From JAWPMV01 sp039819665 (GTDB taxonomy: Bacteria; Bacteroidota; Bacteroidia; J057): DNA of 64,000 nucleotides. The notes under the pieces were generated by a model that worked only from the letters and a program-made list of their open reading frames with translations, had not been told where the DNA came from and did not search any database. Below, one piece after another: positions 51,601 through 59,490 of this stretch. The position numbers and the translations under genes were made by a program. The stretch is from the NCBI GenBank assembly GCA_039819665.1, contig JBCBRM010000031.1:1-64000 (forward strand). Reading direction: 5' to 3'. Position 1 is the stretch's first letter; every line of letters begins with the position of its first letter.

Positions 51601-52064
51601 ATATTGAAATGAGCAAGGTTCCAGTTGATATGAAGGCAATCATAAATCAGACAAAAGAATTGTTTTCTGCGGATACTGAAAGCCGAGGAATCAAGTGGGA
51701 AATAGGCCATATTCCGAAAGTTAAAGGTGATCCCCTGATGTTGGAGAAAGTCATGCTAAACCTTCTTTCAAATGCAGTTAAGTTCACTTCTAAAACGGAA
51801 GAAGCCTGTATTCGGATTTCTGCGAAAGAATTGGGAGATATGGTAATTATCCAGGTTGCAGATAATGGCGCTGGATTCAAAATGAAATATATCGATAAGC
51901 TCTTCGCTGTTTTTCAGCGACTACATAAACGAAATGATTTTGAAGGCACGGGTATTGGCTTATCCAATGTGAAACGCATTATTGAGCGTCATGGAGGAGA
52001 AATTTGGGCAGAAGGGGAAATTGGTAAAGGAGCAAAATTTTATTTTACTTTACCGCTGCCCTAA
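48627..52064 (+). CDS. Multi-PAS sensor histidine kinase
   Basis: A 1,145-residue soluble hybrid of seven PAS modules and a histidine kinase core, with no transmembrane helix. The first PAS is at about 45-155 (EMLPVGLSLSVSGRILAYAN); six PAS/PAC modules follow at about 162, 289, 414, 540, 667 and 793, each opening with a motif like RQKEMIEMGE...GTFIWN and closing with a GTIQDI/VTE element. The H-box is SHDLRAPLRH with His935. The ATPase domain has NLLSNAVKFTSKTEE, ADNGAGFK and EGTGIGLSNVKRI. Start is TTG 48627; the next in-frame ATG is inside the first PAS. A receiver gene 23 bp downstream probably encodes its partner. Confidence 0.85.
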   Translation: MSLKNSPNTNTSPLPSPPDPNLPEKQLLKYVESFSPTEPLFKTLIEMLPVGLSLSVSGRILAYANKAYAEIVGYTQEELEGIDWSELTYEEDRASNLEIFEKLLKREVASFEYEKRYKHKKGHLVWCKVKVTLIEDSKTGAKMTLAMVEDISQEKQLSEELGRQKAIIQMGEKVAGLGTFIWNMETQEVDASPELLRIYELDPSTTTKENLFERTMRLVHPEDVEGLRKDVMRSISDRELIQSEFRILLKEGRIKWLKSVPGAFLSDQHMLRTVQDITEEVKRRNLLESQTEMIQMGEEVSSIGTFIWDVETRELEVSQGIFQIFGLELPIDKNKVSFELFFDFIFPEDIHKVVGMLNTVSETNKGESVEFRIKTPKGQVKWIKSYEGKFLDKRRRLATIQDVTLNVEKARLLKRQKEMIEMGEGIAGFGTFVWNIKTREVIISPGLYLILGIEYKGEERKESMNSFFSMIHLEDVDKVHNALQLVTDKKETQAFLFRIYTAQGELKWVKAHKGKFLSVHERLSSIEDVTEDVKKTQLLERQKEMIEIGEKISGLGTFIWNVETREIDVSSGLFHLAGLEDNGGLSPKELLVKLISMAHPEDADALRANMDVIAEKKVLSPIEFRIITASGEVKWLRTSPGRFLSETEKLGTLLDVTEEKRRIEKIERQSRTIRVGELTARVGTFVWDIHSREIQASPGFYKCYELEPQAGDEHSLFDRAWAKVHPDDLEKMTERHKSISAGELEESTDFRIVLSNGETRWLRNYPGEFIRESLKLGTIQDISQEKERALLLERQEELIRLGEEVGNIGVDIYDHKTGELYYSPHLLKMFEISPEEATSGNILELIAERFHPEDKKRVDAFTQKILQNPLKRLEIKHRILTKAGAIKWVQVISQPYPSTNSRITINKDITDFIHQSEKLIEAQKEMEQLLYTVSHDLRAPLRHVISYASMVKRSTEGKLEEDESRYLTNVINASARLGTMIDELLQFFRNRNIEMSKVPVDMKAIINQTKELFSADTESRGIKWEIGHIPKVKGDPLMLEKVMLNLLSNAVKFTSKTEEACIRISAKELGDMVIIQVADNGAGFKMKYIDKLFAVFQRLHKRNDFEGTGIGLSNVKRIIERHGGEIWAEGEIGKGAKFYFTLPLP
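49113..51390 (+). repeat. Six tandem PAS-module coding repeats, near-constant spacing
   Basis: Module starts at about 49113, 49493, 49870, 50248, 50628 and 51007 are 377-380 nt apart, i.e. about 126 codons. Each begins with (K/R)QxxMIxMGExV...GTF(I/V)W(N/D)xxTRE and ends with a linker into the next. The regular period and shared motifs indicate duplication within the gene. The last unit (GVDIYDHKTGELYYS) is the most diverged. Confidence 0.85.
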
Positions 52065-52087
52065 GAAACTACCTAATTCTACTTTCC

Positions 52088-52510
52088 ATGAGTACTGTTC
52101 CCAAGATTCTTCTTGTTGAAGATGATGAACTGGATGCAGAAATGACCCAGAAAACACTAAAGGAGATTCCACTGCTGAATGAGATCATCTGGTTGGAAAA
52201 CGGTGAAGAACTCATTGATTACCTGGATGATTACGGAAGTAGTGATATCGCCTTGTGCATCCTTGATCTTAAAATGCCTATAATGTCTGGCCTAGAGGCT
52301 TTGGAGGAGATCAAAAGTGAGGATAAAACCTATGAAAATTTCCCCATTGTTGTCCTTACTTCTTCTCAGGAAACCCCTGAAATTCAAAGATGCTATGAAT
52401 TGGGTATTAATGCTTTTGTTACCAAACCTGTCCAGCAGGAAGAGTTTTCCAGATCCGTAAGAATTTTGGGATTATTTTGGGGCCTGTTTAATATCCTCCC
52501 TAAAAAGTAA
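52088..52510 (+). CDS. Response regulator, Rcp1-like receiver
   Basis: A 140-residue single-domain receiver. Acidic residues EDD (11-13), phospho-acceptor Asp60 (CILDLKMP), Thr/Ser in VVLTSS and Lys in VTKPVQ are intact. The form LVEDDELDAEMTQKTLKEIP is typical of Rcp1 receivers that partner with phytochrome-like or PAS histidine kinases. It lies 23 bp after the seven-PAS kinase in the same orientation, so cotranscription and phosphotransfer from that kinase are likely. No output domain is present. Confidence 0.9.
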   Translation: MSTVPKILLVEDDELDAEMTQKTLKEIPLLNEIIWLENGEELIDYLDDYGSSDIALCILDLKMPIMSGLEALEEIKSEDKTYENFPIVVLTSSQETPEIQRCYELGINAFVTKPVQQEEFSRSVRILGLFWGLFNILPKK

Positions 52511-52541
52511 TTCTCTATCTATAATGATCTTCATATGTAAG

Positions 52542-52575
52542 AACTCTTGAGGAGTGGTCCTGAAAAAGAGTTTTT
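52542..52575 (+). terminator. Terminator after the Rcp1-like receiver gene
   Basis: AACTCTT (52542-52548) pairs with AAGAGTT (52566-52572), with an inner GGA/TCC pairing, followed by TTT. It is followed by a new promoter at 52668. Confidence 0.45.
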
Positions 52576-52667
52576 CCTTCTCTTGTACTCGAGTAGGAGT
52601 AAGGCTGAGGATAAAGCGGATAGTTTTTCTCTGTAATATTTAACTCATAATGGGTATGGTTGACTTA

Positions 52668-52697
52668 TTGTAGCTTTTTAACTTAAGCTTAGATTTG
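52668..52697 (+). promoter_or_regulatory. Promoter of the second receiver gene
   Basis: TTG (52668-52670), 19 nt, TAGATTTG (52690-52697). Both elements and the spacing match the consensus; the ATG follows 31 nt after the -7 box. Confidence 0.68.
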
Positions 52698-52728
52698 TTG
52701 GTCATACTTCAAATACCCAAGGAACGAG

Positions 52729-53154
52729 ATGAGTTATCAGATGTTAGATTATACGATTCCTTGCTTTATTCTCATAGACGATAACCTGGGAGACCTGCAC
52801 TTATTAGAAGTTGCTTTGAAACAGCTGTTTCCCGAAGCGATCATTCACAGTTATGAATCCGGCGAAGCTTTCATTGAAGCCTGGGAAGACGGAAATCTAA
52901 GAGCTCTAAATATTTACAGCTTCTTTATTGACTATAATATGCCGAGTATGTCAGGTCGAGATGTACTGAAATACTTAAATGAGAATACTAGCTTAAGTTG
53001 CCCTAAATATATATTCTCCGGTGCATTATTGCCTGTTTTAAAGGTAGAAATGCTGGAGTTGGGAGCTGCTGACTTTTTGGAGAAACCTTTTGATTTTGAT
53101 GCACTTATTGCATTGGTAGAAATGCTATTCAAGCATGACTTACCAGCTGCTTAA
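52729..53154 (+). CDS. Response regulator, receiver domain only
   Basis: A 141-residue receiver. IDDN supplies the acidic pair (Asp17/Asp18), Asp68 in FFIDYNMPSMSG is the phospho-acceptor, Ser in YIFSGA and Lys in FLEKPFDFD complete the site. It has its own promoter (52668-52697), separate from the upstream kinase/receiver pair, so it is probably controlled differently. It converges on the endonuclease gene and the two stop codons overlap by 4 bp (53151-53154). Its kinase is unknown. Confidence 0.88.
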   Translation: MSYQMLDYTIPCFILIDDNLGDLHLLEVALKQLFPEAIIHSYESGEAFIEAWEDGNLRALNIYSFFIDYNMPSMSGRDVLKYLNENTSLSCPKYIFSGALLPVLKVEMLELGAADFLEKPFDFDALIALVEMLFKHDLPAA

Positions 53155-54809
53155 TTTCTTCGGATTTTTTTGAATCCTATTCCGGCCTTACTCCTAAATT
53201 TTAAAAGATAGTTCCCTTTAGGCAATCCTTTAAGCGAAAGAACTGATTTCATCCCAATTCTAATCGGGCTTTCTTTTTGAAGGACTTCTCCCATTGATGA
53301 ATACAGGCTTAGATATAACACGTTTTCCTTACCCCCATTAAAGCCAACCGTCAAAAATTCCTTTGCAGGATTAGGATATACATCTATATCGAATTGATCT
53401 TCAAAATCATCAATAATTCCATTGGCTCCCTCACTAATGGCCTGTATCGGTATGCTGATTTGCTCCTGACCGGGAACATTAGTTTCAAAACTGAGACTGG
53501 ATTGTAGATTGCTATTGGCCGGGGCACGCAAGCGGATTTTAAGGCGGTGCGATTCTCCTGGTGCAAGACTAAGGCTTTCCCCACTATTGTCCATAAAATC
53601 CAGGTAGCTATCTGCCAGGCTAAATTTGCTCAATTGAAGGTCCTGATTCCCATCATTGATAATGACATAATGGTAAACCTCATTGTTTTGTGCAAATACC
53701 GTATCGTAATCAATGAGATTTTCTGAGAGATATACACTCAGATTATTTGGAGCTGTTGAGCTACTGTGAATGGAAGAAATCCTCTCTAGAAGCTGGGGAT
53801 AATCGATGAAAGGATTTCGATTTCCCTGAACGTTAAAAATATCTTCATTTCTTTTTTTATCTATATCATCCGGGGGGAAATTCTTGTGCCATTGTCGGAG
53901 TACGCTTTCTTCAGCCGCAGTCATGTGTCCCTGATAATTTTGGTAGCGCACAACAAAATAAAACATCGCCCTTGCATTCCTGCCTTTCTGATCATCCCGG
54001 GGTTCAAATACCCCATTTCCTCTTTTTGAACCTCCATTTTCCCAATCAGAATTACTTACATTTCCGAAATTAAGGTTGCCGCGCGTACTATTTGCACTGT
54101 TCCAGGTGGTTGCCAGATGGAAAATATCTGAACGCATAGGAAGGTTCTGCCCAAAACGTCCTTGCGGAAATATATGTTCGGTGTCGAACTGGAAATTGAT
54201 CTGAGCCTGCGAACGCGTACTATAGGGACTGGCGACCCTTCCTGTATAAGCCCCAACGGTTTTATTTTGGGTCGAACCTCTTCCATTTTGTTTCCAATTG
54301 TCAATCACCATGTACATATTATCCCTTGCCTGGTTGTAAGAGAGTTGTATATAGCCCTGAGCTAATCGACTTTTGAGGGCAGATTTTAGTGCTTCTTCTT
54401 CCTTGTCTCTTGTGCTTGAGTAATAGGGATTGGAATAAATACCCTGACCCCTGAGATCTATGCTTATGCTACCTCGATCTGAGTCGGTGAGAATTAACAT
54501 CTCGGAATTATGAGCCACATTATGGCTTACCTGAAAATAGACCTTGATTTTTTGGCTATCTCCTTCGGCTATGCTAAATGTTTTGGTGGGAGTGGAAAAG
54601 GCTGGATTTTCGTAGGTATCAAAAAATATAATGTCCGTTACCTTTACTGGAAGTTTGAGGGGATTGCGAATGACGACCTCCAGACTATCGGTATTCAGTT
54701 CGTTTACTTGTCCAAAATCGAGTTGCGAAAGATTACTTGTTATGGTTTGTCCGTGGGTAGAAAGTAAGCAGTAAAGAAGGGAAAAAAGGAGCAAAAAGCT
54801 ATTTCTCAT
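53151..54809 (-). CDS. T9SS-exported endonuclease I-family nuclease
   Basis: A 552-residue secreted nuclease. Signal peptide (LLLFSLLYCLLSTHGQ). An N-terminal choice-of-anchor/ASH-like beta domain covers about 21-125 (SNLSQLDFGQVNELNTDSLEVVIRNP in parts). The endonuclease I (EndA/NucM-like) domain spans about 130-345, with the catalytic His212 in TEHIFPQGRFG, SDIFHLATTWNSANSTRGNLNFG and the Asn-rich metal-binding region. A second choice-of-anchor D-like domain covers about 360-460, and a T9SS type A sorting domain closes it (VYPNPAKEFLTVGF, LPKGNYLLKF). It should degrade DNA outside the cell. The stop overlaps the convergent receiver gene by 4 bp. Confidence 0.9.
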   Translation of the reverse strand: MRNSFLLLFSLLYCLLSTHGQTITSNLSQLDFGQVNELNTDSLEVVIRNPLKLPVKVTDIIFFDTYENPAFSTPTKTFSIAEGDSQKIKVYFQVSHNVAHNSEMLILTDSDRGSISIDLRGQGIYSNPYYSSTRDKEEEALKSALKSRLAQGYIQLSYNQARDNMYMVIDNWKQNGRGSTQNKTVGAYTGRVASPYSTRSQAQINFQFDTEHIFPQGRFGQNLPMRSDIFHLATTWNSANSTRGNLNFGNVSNSDWENGGSKRGNGVFEPRDDQKGRNARAMFYFVVRYQNYQGHMTAAEESVLRQWHKNFPPDDIDKKRNEDIFNVQGNRNPFIDYPQLLERISSIHSSSTAPNNLSVYLSENLIDYDTVFAQNNEVYHYVIINDGNQDLQLSKFSLADSYLDFMDNSGESLSLAPGESHRLKIRLRAPANSNLQSSLSFETNVPGQEQISIPIQAISEGANGIIDDFEDQFDIDVYPNPAKEFLTVGFNGGKENVLYLSLYSSMGEVLQKESPIRIGMKSVLSLKGLPKGNYLLKFRSKAGIGFKKIRRN

Positions 54810-54862
54810 ATTTCATTTTCAGATTTAACGACGCAAGTTAGTGAGTATTTTTAGTAAAGACG

Positions 54863-54870
54863 TAATTTTG
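54863..54870 (+). promoter_or_regulatory. -7 box of the MscS gene
   Basis: TAATTTTG is an exact TAnnTTTG match, 56 nt before the ATG at 54927. No clear -33 TTG at normal spacing. Confidence 0.4.
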
Positions 54871-54926
54871 CGGAAAACAGAGCGTTTTGTCTCTTTTTTG
54901 TATAAATCGGGAAACCCCAGCTAATT

Positions 54927-56489
54927 ATGAACAAAGTTTTAGGCCTAATCTTTTTATTGCTGACTGTTAGTTCAATTAAACTGGAAGCACAATCTCCTCC
55001 GGACTCCTTGGGAGAAGGTGCGCTGTATAATCTTAGCAGCCCTTACCAAAGTATCAGCAGACATTTATACTATCTCCAGAATGATAGTTATGATCCAGAA
55101 AAGGCGGCGGATGTGATTGGGGGGGATTTGGATAAAGAAGAACGGATAAAATCCGCAATCCAGCTATTGGAAATCTACAATGCAAAAGGAGATTATATCA
55201 ACCTGGATTTGGTACCTGATGAGTCTGATTATATAGATACTCTCAATAATTTGCCCCGTTACTATATTCTTCCCAAGAAGTATCCTCAGATTTATTTGGA
55301 AAAGTATGAGGGAGAATGGCTGTATTCGGTGAATACGATTCGAAATCTTCCCGCTATTTATCAATCTACTATTCCTTCAGCAGCCCAGACATTTAAATCT
55401 ATAGTTCCCGAAATTGGAGAAAGAAGTTTTCTGGGCCTGAAGATTTGGAAATGGATAGGTTTCTTGATTATTGCGGGTCTTTCTGTACTCCTGTATATGA
55501 TCATGGACCGAAGCTTTAACTGGGGTATACGAAAAATTATCCCTCGGATATTCAGCTCTGATATTCTCAATCTGGATCGAGTCCCTCCTGCTGCCCATGT
55601 ATTTGGTTATTTACTGATAAGTATTCTCTTGCGGAATTTCTTTATGCCTATGTTGATTTTGCCAATTTCAGTTAGTAGGCCTTTATACATCATACTGAGC
55701 ATACTGATTTCCGTTTTTGGTATCTTATTTTTATTCAGAATCATCGATATACTGGCTGATATTTTTGATAGTTTGGCTGAGCGTACCTCTACTACCATGG
55801 ACAATCAACTGGTACCTCTGATCTCGCGGATTGCCAAAATGCTAGTGGCTGTATTCGGGATTATATTCATTCTGGATAATCTGGAGATAAACGTTACTGC
55901 ATTATTAGCCGGAGTTTCTATTGGAGGACTTGCCTTGGCTTTAGCTGCTCAGGATACCGTGCGAAATTTTATCGGTTCTATAACCATCTTTATTGATCGT
56001 CCATTTACGATTGGAGATTTTATTGAAGTTGGAGGTGTCAGTGGTACGGTTAAAGAAGTTGGGGTACGCTCTACGCGCATTACGGCTTCAGATGGAGCCC
56101 TTATTAGTATGCCCAATGGAGATCTTGCAAATAAGACCATTCTGAACCACAGTCTTCGCGATTACCGCCGCTATTCAACAGCAATAACCGTCTCTTACAA
56201 TACCCTTCCCGATACGCTTGCAGAATTTGTAAATGGAGTCCGTGAGATCGTGATGAAGCACCCAAAAGTTCGCAAGAATTCGGTAGGGGTCCAGTTTCAT
56301 GAAATGTCAGCCTCCTCCCTGGATATCTTTTATGCAGCAATTTTTGAAGAGACAAACTATACAGCCTGGTTGGAGGCACGACAGGAGATTTTTCTAGACA
56401 TCATGAAGTTGGCGGAGGACATGAAAGTTGGATTCGCTTTCCCAAGTACTTCCATTTATGTAGAAAGTTTACCAAAGCAGGAAGAATAA
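54927..56489 (+). CDS. MscS-family mechanosensitive channel with periplasmic N-terminal domain
   Basis: A 520-residue channel. A signal peptide (LGLIFLLLTVSSIKLEAQ) leads into a unique periplasmic region of about 150 residues, then transmembrane helices from about 173 (IGFLIIAGLSVLLYMIMD, VFGYLLISILLRNFFMPMLILP, IILSILISVFGILFLFRIID). The MscS core is at about 320-410: LLAGVSIGGLALALAAQDTV (pore helix TM3), FIGSITIFIDRPFTIGDFIEV, GTVKEVGVRSTRITASDG, ISMPNGDLANKTILNHS. Such channels release osmolytes on hypo-osmotic shock. It is 1 bp upstream of mnmD, so the two are probably cotranscribed. Confidence 0.9.
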   Translation: MNKVLGLIFLLLTVSSIKLEAQSPPDSLGEGALYNLSSPYQSISRHLYYLQNDSYDPEKAADVIGGDLDKEERIKSAIQLLEIYNAKGDYINLDLVPDESDYIDTLNNLPRYYILPKKYPQIYLEKYEGEWLYSVNTIRNLPAIYQSTIPSAAQTFKSIVPEIGERSFLGLKIWKWIGFLIIAGLSVLLYMIMDRSFNWGIRKIIPRIFSSDILNLDRVPPAAHVFGYLLISILLRNFFMPMLILPISVSRPLYIILSILISVFGILFLFRIIDILADIFDSLAERTSTTMDNQLVPLISRIAKMLVAVFGIIFILDNLEINVTALLAGVSIGGLALALAAQDTVRNFIGSITIFIDRPFTIGDFIEVGGVSGTVKEVGVRSTRITASDGALISMPNGDLANKTILNHSLRDYRRYSTAITVSYNTLPDTLAEFVNGVREIVMKHPKVRKNSVGVQFHEMSASSLDIFYAAIFEETNYTAWLEARQEIFLDIMKLAEDMKVGFAFPSTSIYVESLPKQEE

Positions 56490-56490
56490 G

Positions 56491-57156
56491 ATGGAAGAAA
56501 ACAAAGAAATCAAGCATGTGATTAGCAAAGATGGTTCATCTACCCTTTTTGCGCCTCATTTTGATGAACATTATCATTCCATACATGGAGCTATTCAGGA
56601 GTCCATGCATGTTTTTATTGAGGCAGGTCTACGGGCACAGAAGAAGCAGGATATTCGGATTTTTGAAATGGGCCTGGGTACGGGCCTGAATGCAGTCCTT
56701 ACAGCTATACACATGGAGGAACGTCGCATTCATTACACGGGGATTGAAGCCTTTCCAGTAGCGGATGACTTATTGGCTCAATTGAATTATACGAAGGAGC
56801 TGGGAGAAGAAGCAGAGATGATTTTCAAAAAGCTTCATGCCCTGCCATGGGAGGAAATCGGAGAACTGCTTCCCTCCTTTTCTTTGGAGAAAGTCCGCAT
56901 TACGCTTGAGAAGTTTAGCTCAGAATCTGCCTATGATTTGATTTATTTTGATGCCTTCGCTCCTTCTGCCCAGCTTGAGTTGTGGAGCCTGGAGATTTTT
57001 CAAAAGATGTTTAGGTTAATGAATGCAGGGGCAGTATTAGTTACTTATTGTGCCAAAGGAGATGTGCGTCGAGCCATGATAGCAGCCGGATTGAGGGTAG
57101 AGAAAATACCTGGCCCTCCTGGTAAAAGAGAAATGCTACGAGCCTGGAAAGATTGA
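56491..57156 (+). CDS. mnmD: tRNA 5-methylaminomethyl-2-thiouridine methyltransferase-like protein (MnmD)
   Basis: A 221-residue SAM-dependent methyltransferase of the MnmC N-domain family found as a stand-alone protein (MnmD). The N-terminal STLFAPHFDEHYHSIHGA matches the family's 'YH...GA' substrate segment; the SAM motif is FEMGLGTGLNA at about 58-68; the catalytic-site motif is YFDAFAPSAQLELWS. It methylates nm5s2U34 to mnm5s2U34 in certain tRNAs. It lacks the FAD-dependent oxidoreductase half found in MnmC fusions. It lies 1 bp after the MscS gene and meets the next gene end to end. Confidence 0.88.
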   Translation: MEENKEIKHVISKDGSSTLFAPHFDEHYHSIHGAIQESMHVFIEAGLRAQKKQDIRIFEMGLGTGLNAVLTAIHMEERRIHYTGIEAFPVADDLLAQLNYTKELGEEAEMIFKKLHALPWEEIGELLPSFSLEKVRITLEKFSSESAYDLIYFDAFAPSAQLELWSLEIFQKMFRLMNAGAVLVTYCAKGDVRRAMIAAGLRVEKIPGPPGKREMLRAWKD

Positions 57157-57843
57157 TTATTTCGCCCAGCTTTTATTGCGATTGATTTCCCACTCAGACT
57201 TAAAGGGAATTTTTGGGAAATCATTTACCAGGAATCCTACTCCCATTGCTTGTACATGTTGGGCTTTGCGGTCAAAGGAGAGAGTATAAGGCATGAGAAA
57301 GGCGTGCCCCTTGATGAGTCTTTTGCTAAGGATAATACTGTTGCTAGTAAAGCCCAGATACCCCAGGCCCTTATAAGAGTTGAAAGCCAGTGATTCCATC
57401 AGGTAGCGGGTCATAGCCAGATGGCAATTATGCTCATTCTCCCAATCCTCTACTTTTTCTAGCATTTCATAGGAGCTTTCGCAAATTTCTCTTAGCGAAC
57501 CTGCTTTACGATATGCTTTCACTTCTTTTAGCCATGTATCCATCTCTTGCTGAATGGGTAAGCTTTCTTTTTTGGAAAGGACATTTGTATAGGTGGGTAT
57601 AGTTTCCGGAGCAGGTAAGTTTTCAAGTGGAATCAAATCTTCCTGTAAAATGGGGATTCCCTGCCGGTTTAGTTTTCTGGCTGATTTATCAAGTCTTCGG
57701 GCGAAAGGCATGATGAATTTTCCAGCTCTGATCAGATTTTTGGATAGGGGAAGTGACTTTCCATTACTCATTTCACCGTACACGGGCATACGGTTAAGAT
57801 TTAAGGAGATGGCGTCAGTTAGATGGGTTTGTAGGGCTCCCAT
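57157..57843 (-). CDS. Conserved hypothetical protein, unknown function
   Basis: A 228-residue cytoplasmic protein with no signal peptide or transmembrane helix. It is mostly alpha-helical by composition (basic first third LIRAGKFIMPFARRLDKSARKL; acidic/aromatic middle ICESSYEMLEKVEDWENEHN; hydrophobic LAMTRYLMESLAF). The C-terminus is beta-like (GHAFLMPYTLSFDRKAQ). I recognise no family. It converges on mnmD with the stop codons exactly abutting (57156/57157). Confidence 0.65.
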   Translation of the reverse strand: MGALQTHLTDAISLNLNRMPVYGEMSNGKSLPLSKNLIRAGKFIMPFARRLDKSARKLNRQGIPILQEDLIPLENLPAPETIPTYTNVLSKKESLPIQQEMDTWLKEVKAYRKAGSLREICESSYEMLEKVEDWENEHNCHLAMTRYLMESLAFNSYKGLGYLGFTSNSIILSKRLIKGHAFLMPYTLSFDRKAQHVQAMGVGFLVNDFPKIPFKSEWEINRNKSWAK

Positions 57844-58150
57844 AGCGTCTGTTTAGGCAAACAATTGGAGGGCATAAAGCTATATCTATGCCCATGGCAT
57901 TATATAAAAGTAAAATAATTATTGAATTTTCGGAAATGGTATAATTTCGCAGCTGAGTGGACCCACAGCCTCGGGCCCACACTCTCTTGCCTTTTCAACG
58001 CCATAGAGTTCGCTGCAGTCCATTAATCCAGGTTTAGCTAGTGGCTTGATTCCTTCATGAAGGAAAAAGGGCTACGCGGAATGTGCTATTTCCTGTACTT
58101 CAAGCAAATCGCTTTTATTATTGAAATAGATGTGAATGAATCCCTTCCTA
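57844..58150 (-). other. Intergenic region, 307 bp, with a 16-bp palindrome
   Basis: No open frame is credible. TTCCTTCATGAAGGAA (58050-58065) is a perfect palindrome that could be a binding site or hairpin in the 3' region of the DUF1684 gene. No -7 box for the gene at 57843 was found. Weak pairing near 57955-57985 is not convincing as an RNA. Confidence 0.35.
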
Positions 58151-58774
58151 CTATTTATAATCCATTTCACCCGCCAAAACCGGAATATCTATATGGTTTT
58201 CTCTAGGGGGAATAGGACAAGAGGAAGTCGGGTTGTAGGCACAGTCCGGACTATAGGCCGTATTAAAATCTACAAGAAAAGGCTCTGAATCATGCGGTAT
58301 ATCCATATACCTTCCTGCTCCATAACTTTCTTCTCCAGAGGTCTCATCCGTAAAGGGAATGAAGAGAGAATTTTCTAAAACACCCAGTACTTCAAAAGCA
58401 CTGAGTTCATAGGATTTCCCTTTTAATTCGAAGTTTACTTTTCCAGCATTTATCATCAAGCGTTCCTCACCGGTATTGGTCATAAGGCGAAGGGTATCTC
58501 TGAAAACTGCGGGTGAAAATTGGGCCTCCGGTGCGAAAGATTTATCAACCGGAAAGTACTTGAGTCCGGCGAAGGTAGCTCTTTCTTCCTGAGGCACAGG
58601 GCTTCTCGGATTGTTTTTAAAGTTGAGATCTTTAGCCTCTCTTTGCTTTAAAATACGGGTTTCATAATTGGACAGGTTGTTAGAAAACTGATTGAAAAGG
58701 ATCAGGATTATGAAAATTATGCCAATTACGATAAATATGCGGGTACTGTTTTTCCGACTATTCAGTTTTTCCAT
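58151..58774 (-). CDS. DUF1684 family protein, membrane anchored
   Basis: A 207-residue protein with a basic N-terminus and one transmembrane helix (IFIVIGIIFIILILFNQF). The body has the DUF1684 signature: RATFAGLKYFPVDKSFAPEAQF (in parts), RLMTNTGEERLMINAGKVNFEL, FIPFTDETSGEESYGAGRYMDIP, VDFNTAYSPDCAYNPTSSCPIPPREN and IDIPVLAGEMDYK (longer ones in parts). Two Cys in the CAYN...CPIPP segment could bind metal or form a disulfide. The biochemical role of DUF1684 is not known to me. It lies 22 bp downstream of the HTH gene in the same orientation. Confidence 0.78.
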   Translation of the reverse strand: MEKLNSRKNSTRIFIVIGIIFIILILFNQFSNNLSNYETRILKQREAKDLNFKNNPRSPVPQEERATFAGLKYFPVDKSFAPEAQFSPAVFRDTLRLMTNTGEERLMINAGKVNFELKGKSYELSAFEVLGVLENSLFIPFTDETSGEESYGAGRYMDIPHDSEPFLVDFNTAYSPDCAYNPTSSCPIPPRENHIDIPVLAGEMDYK

Positions 58775-58796
58775 GTAATGTAGGGGCTTCTATTAG

Positions 58797-59081
58797 CTAG
58801 GGATTGTAAGGAGGAAGATGTTCCTTAAGAATATCTACTTCCTTTTTCAGGGAGTCCAGTTCTTGACGAAGGCTTTTATCTTCTACGCCTTCACAAAAAA
58901 GCTCCTTTGGAGTGATCCCGGTGACGCTTAGGATACCTTCTAATAAACGGGTTTCCATTGAATCGCCTCCCAGTTTCTTGGTGATAAATGTACGATGCTT
59001 GCCCATTTTTTCTGCAATGGAAGCGTGAGAGATGTTTTTTTCCCGGATGAGCCGTTTTAATTTGTGAACAATAGGTTCCAT
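58797..59081 (-). CDS. Small HTH transcription regulator with coiled-coil tail
   Basis: A 94-residue protein from ATG 59081 (a GTG at 59090 would add three residues). An XRE/phage-type helix-turn-helix is visible at about 14-45 (EKNISHASIAEKMGKHRTFITKKLGG), followed by a possible coiled coil (DKSLRQELDSLKKEVDILKEH, in parts) for dimerisation. It is cotranscribed with the DUF1684 gene and divergent from the unknown 95-residue gene at 59203, whose leader contains an inverted repeat. It is the most likely regulator of this locus. Confidence 0.68.
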   Translation of the reverse strand: MEPIVHKLKRLIREKNISHASIAEKMGKHRTFITKKLGGDSMETRLLEGILSVTGITPKELFCEGVEDKSLRQELDSLKKEVDILKEHLPPYNP

Positions 59082-59106
59082 TTTCGTCACTTTGTGTACG
59101 ATTTAA

Positions 59107-59137
59107 TTGCTTGAAAGAAATTATTTCGTTACCTTTG
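59107..59137 (+). promoter_or_regulatory. Promoter of the 95-residue gene
   Basis: TTG (59107-59109), 20 nt, TACCTTTG (59130-59137). Both elements and the spacing fit the consensus. It supports the small gene at 59203 being expressed, with a leader of about 60 nt. Confidence 0.65.
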
Positions 59138-59159
59138 TGATACACCAGATAAATATACT

Positions 59160-59187
59160 CAAATTCAAAATAAGCCCCTTGAATTTG
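59160..59187 (+). promoter_or_regulatory. Inverted repeat in the leader of the 95-residue gene
   Basis: CAAATTCAA, 10-nt spacer, TTGAATTTG forms a perfect 9-bp inverted repeat between the promoter and the GTG start. It could be an operator for the HTH protein encoded divergently, or an RNA hairpin controlling translation. Confidence 0.45.
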
Positions 59188-59202
59188 CAATAGCTGAATA
59201 TC

Positions 59203-59490
59203 GTGAAGACAGTTCAAATCTTATACCGAAAAGCACCCGACTTGCCAATTTACTACAGAATAGACCTGAGAAAAGGCTTAATTGAGAGTTTAAAGGACTG
59301 GACAGCCAAAAATAAGTCAATTGACATCTACAATTACTCCGAAGAGTTTGCGGAAAATATCTGTGAGATTTACAAGCCCATTTCAGCTTCCACCTACGCC
59401 ACAGTGAGAGCGGGTATTAAAATGATCTCAGAGGTGCCAAGATCATTACGAGATTGCACGGAGGAACCAGGACAATACGTAGGTGCATAA
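59203..59490 (+). CDS. Small protein of unknown function, divergent from HTH gene
   Basis: A 95-residue protein starting at GTG 59203; an in-frame stop lies a few codons upstream, so no earlier start exists except CTG. No signal peptide. The sequence (IYYRIDLRKGLIESLKDW, NYSEEFAENICEIY, STYATVRAGIKMI) looks like a compact alpha/beta protein but matches no family I know. It has a consensus promoter and a leader inverted repeat, both of which suggest a real, regulated gene. Its last codons and stop lie in a 20-bp palindrome shared with the convergent MOSC gene. Confidence 0.6.
   Translation: MKTVQILYRKAPDLPIYYRIDLRKGLIESLKDWTAKNKSIDIYNYSEEFAENICEIYKPISASTYATVRAGIKMISEVPRSLRDCTEEPGQYVGA

Noticed and set aside
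57955..57985. Stem between GAGTG and CACTC as a small RNA
   Set aside because: Only five pairs hold and the inner bases do not match; no promoter or U-tract is nearby.
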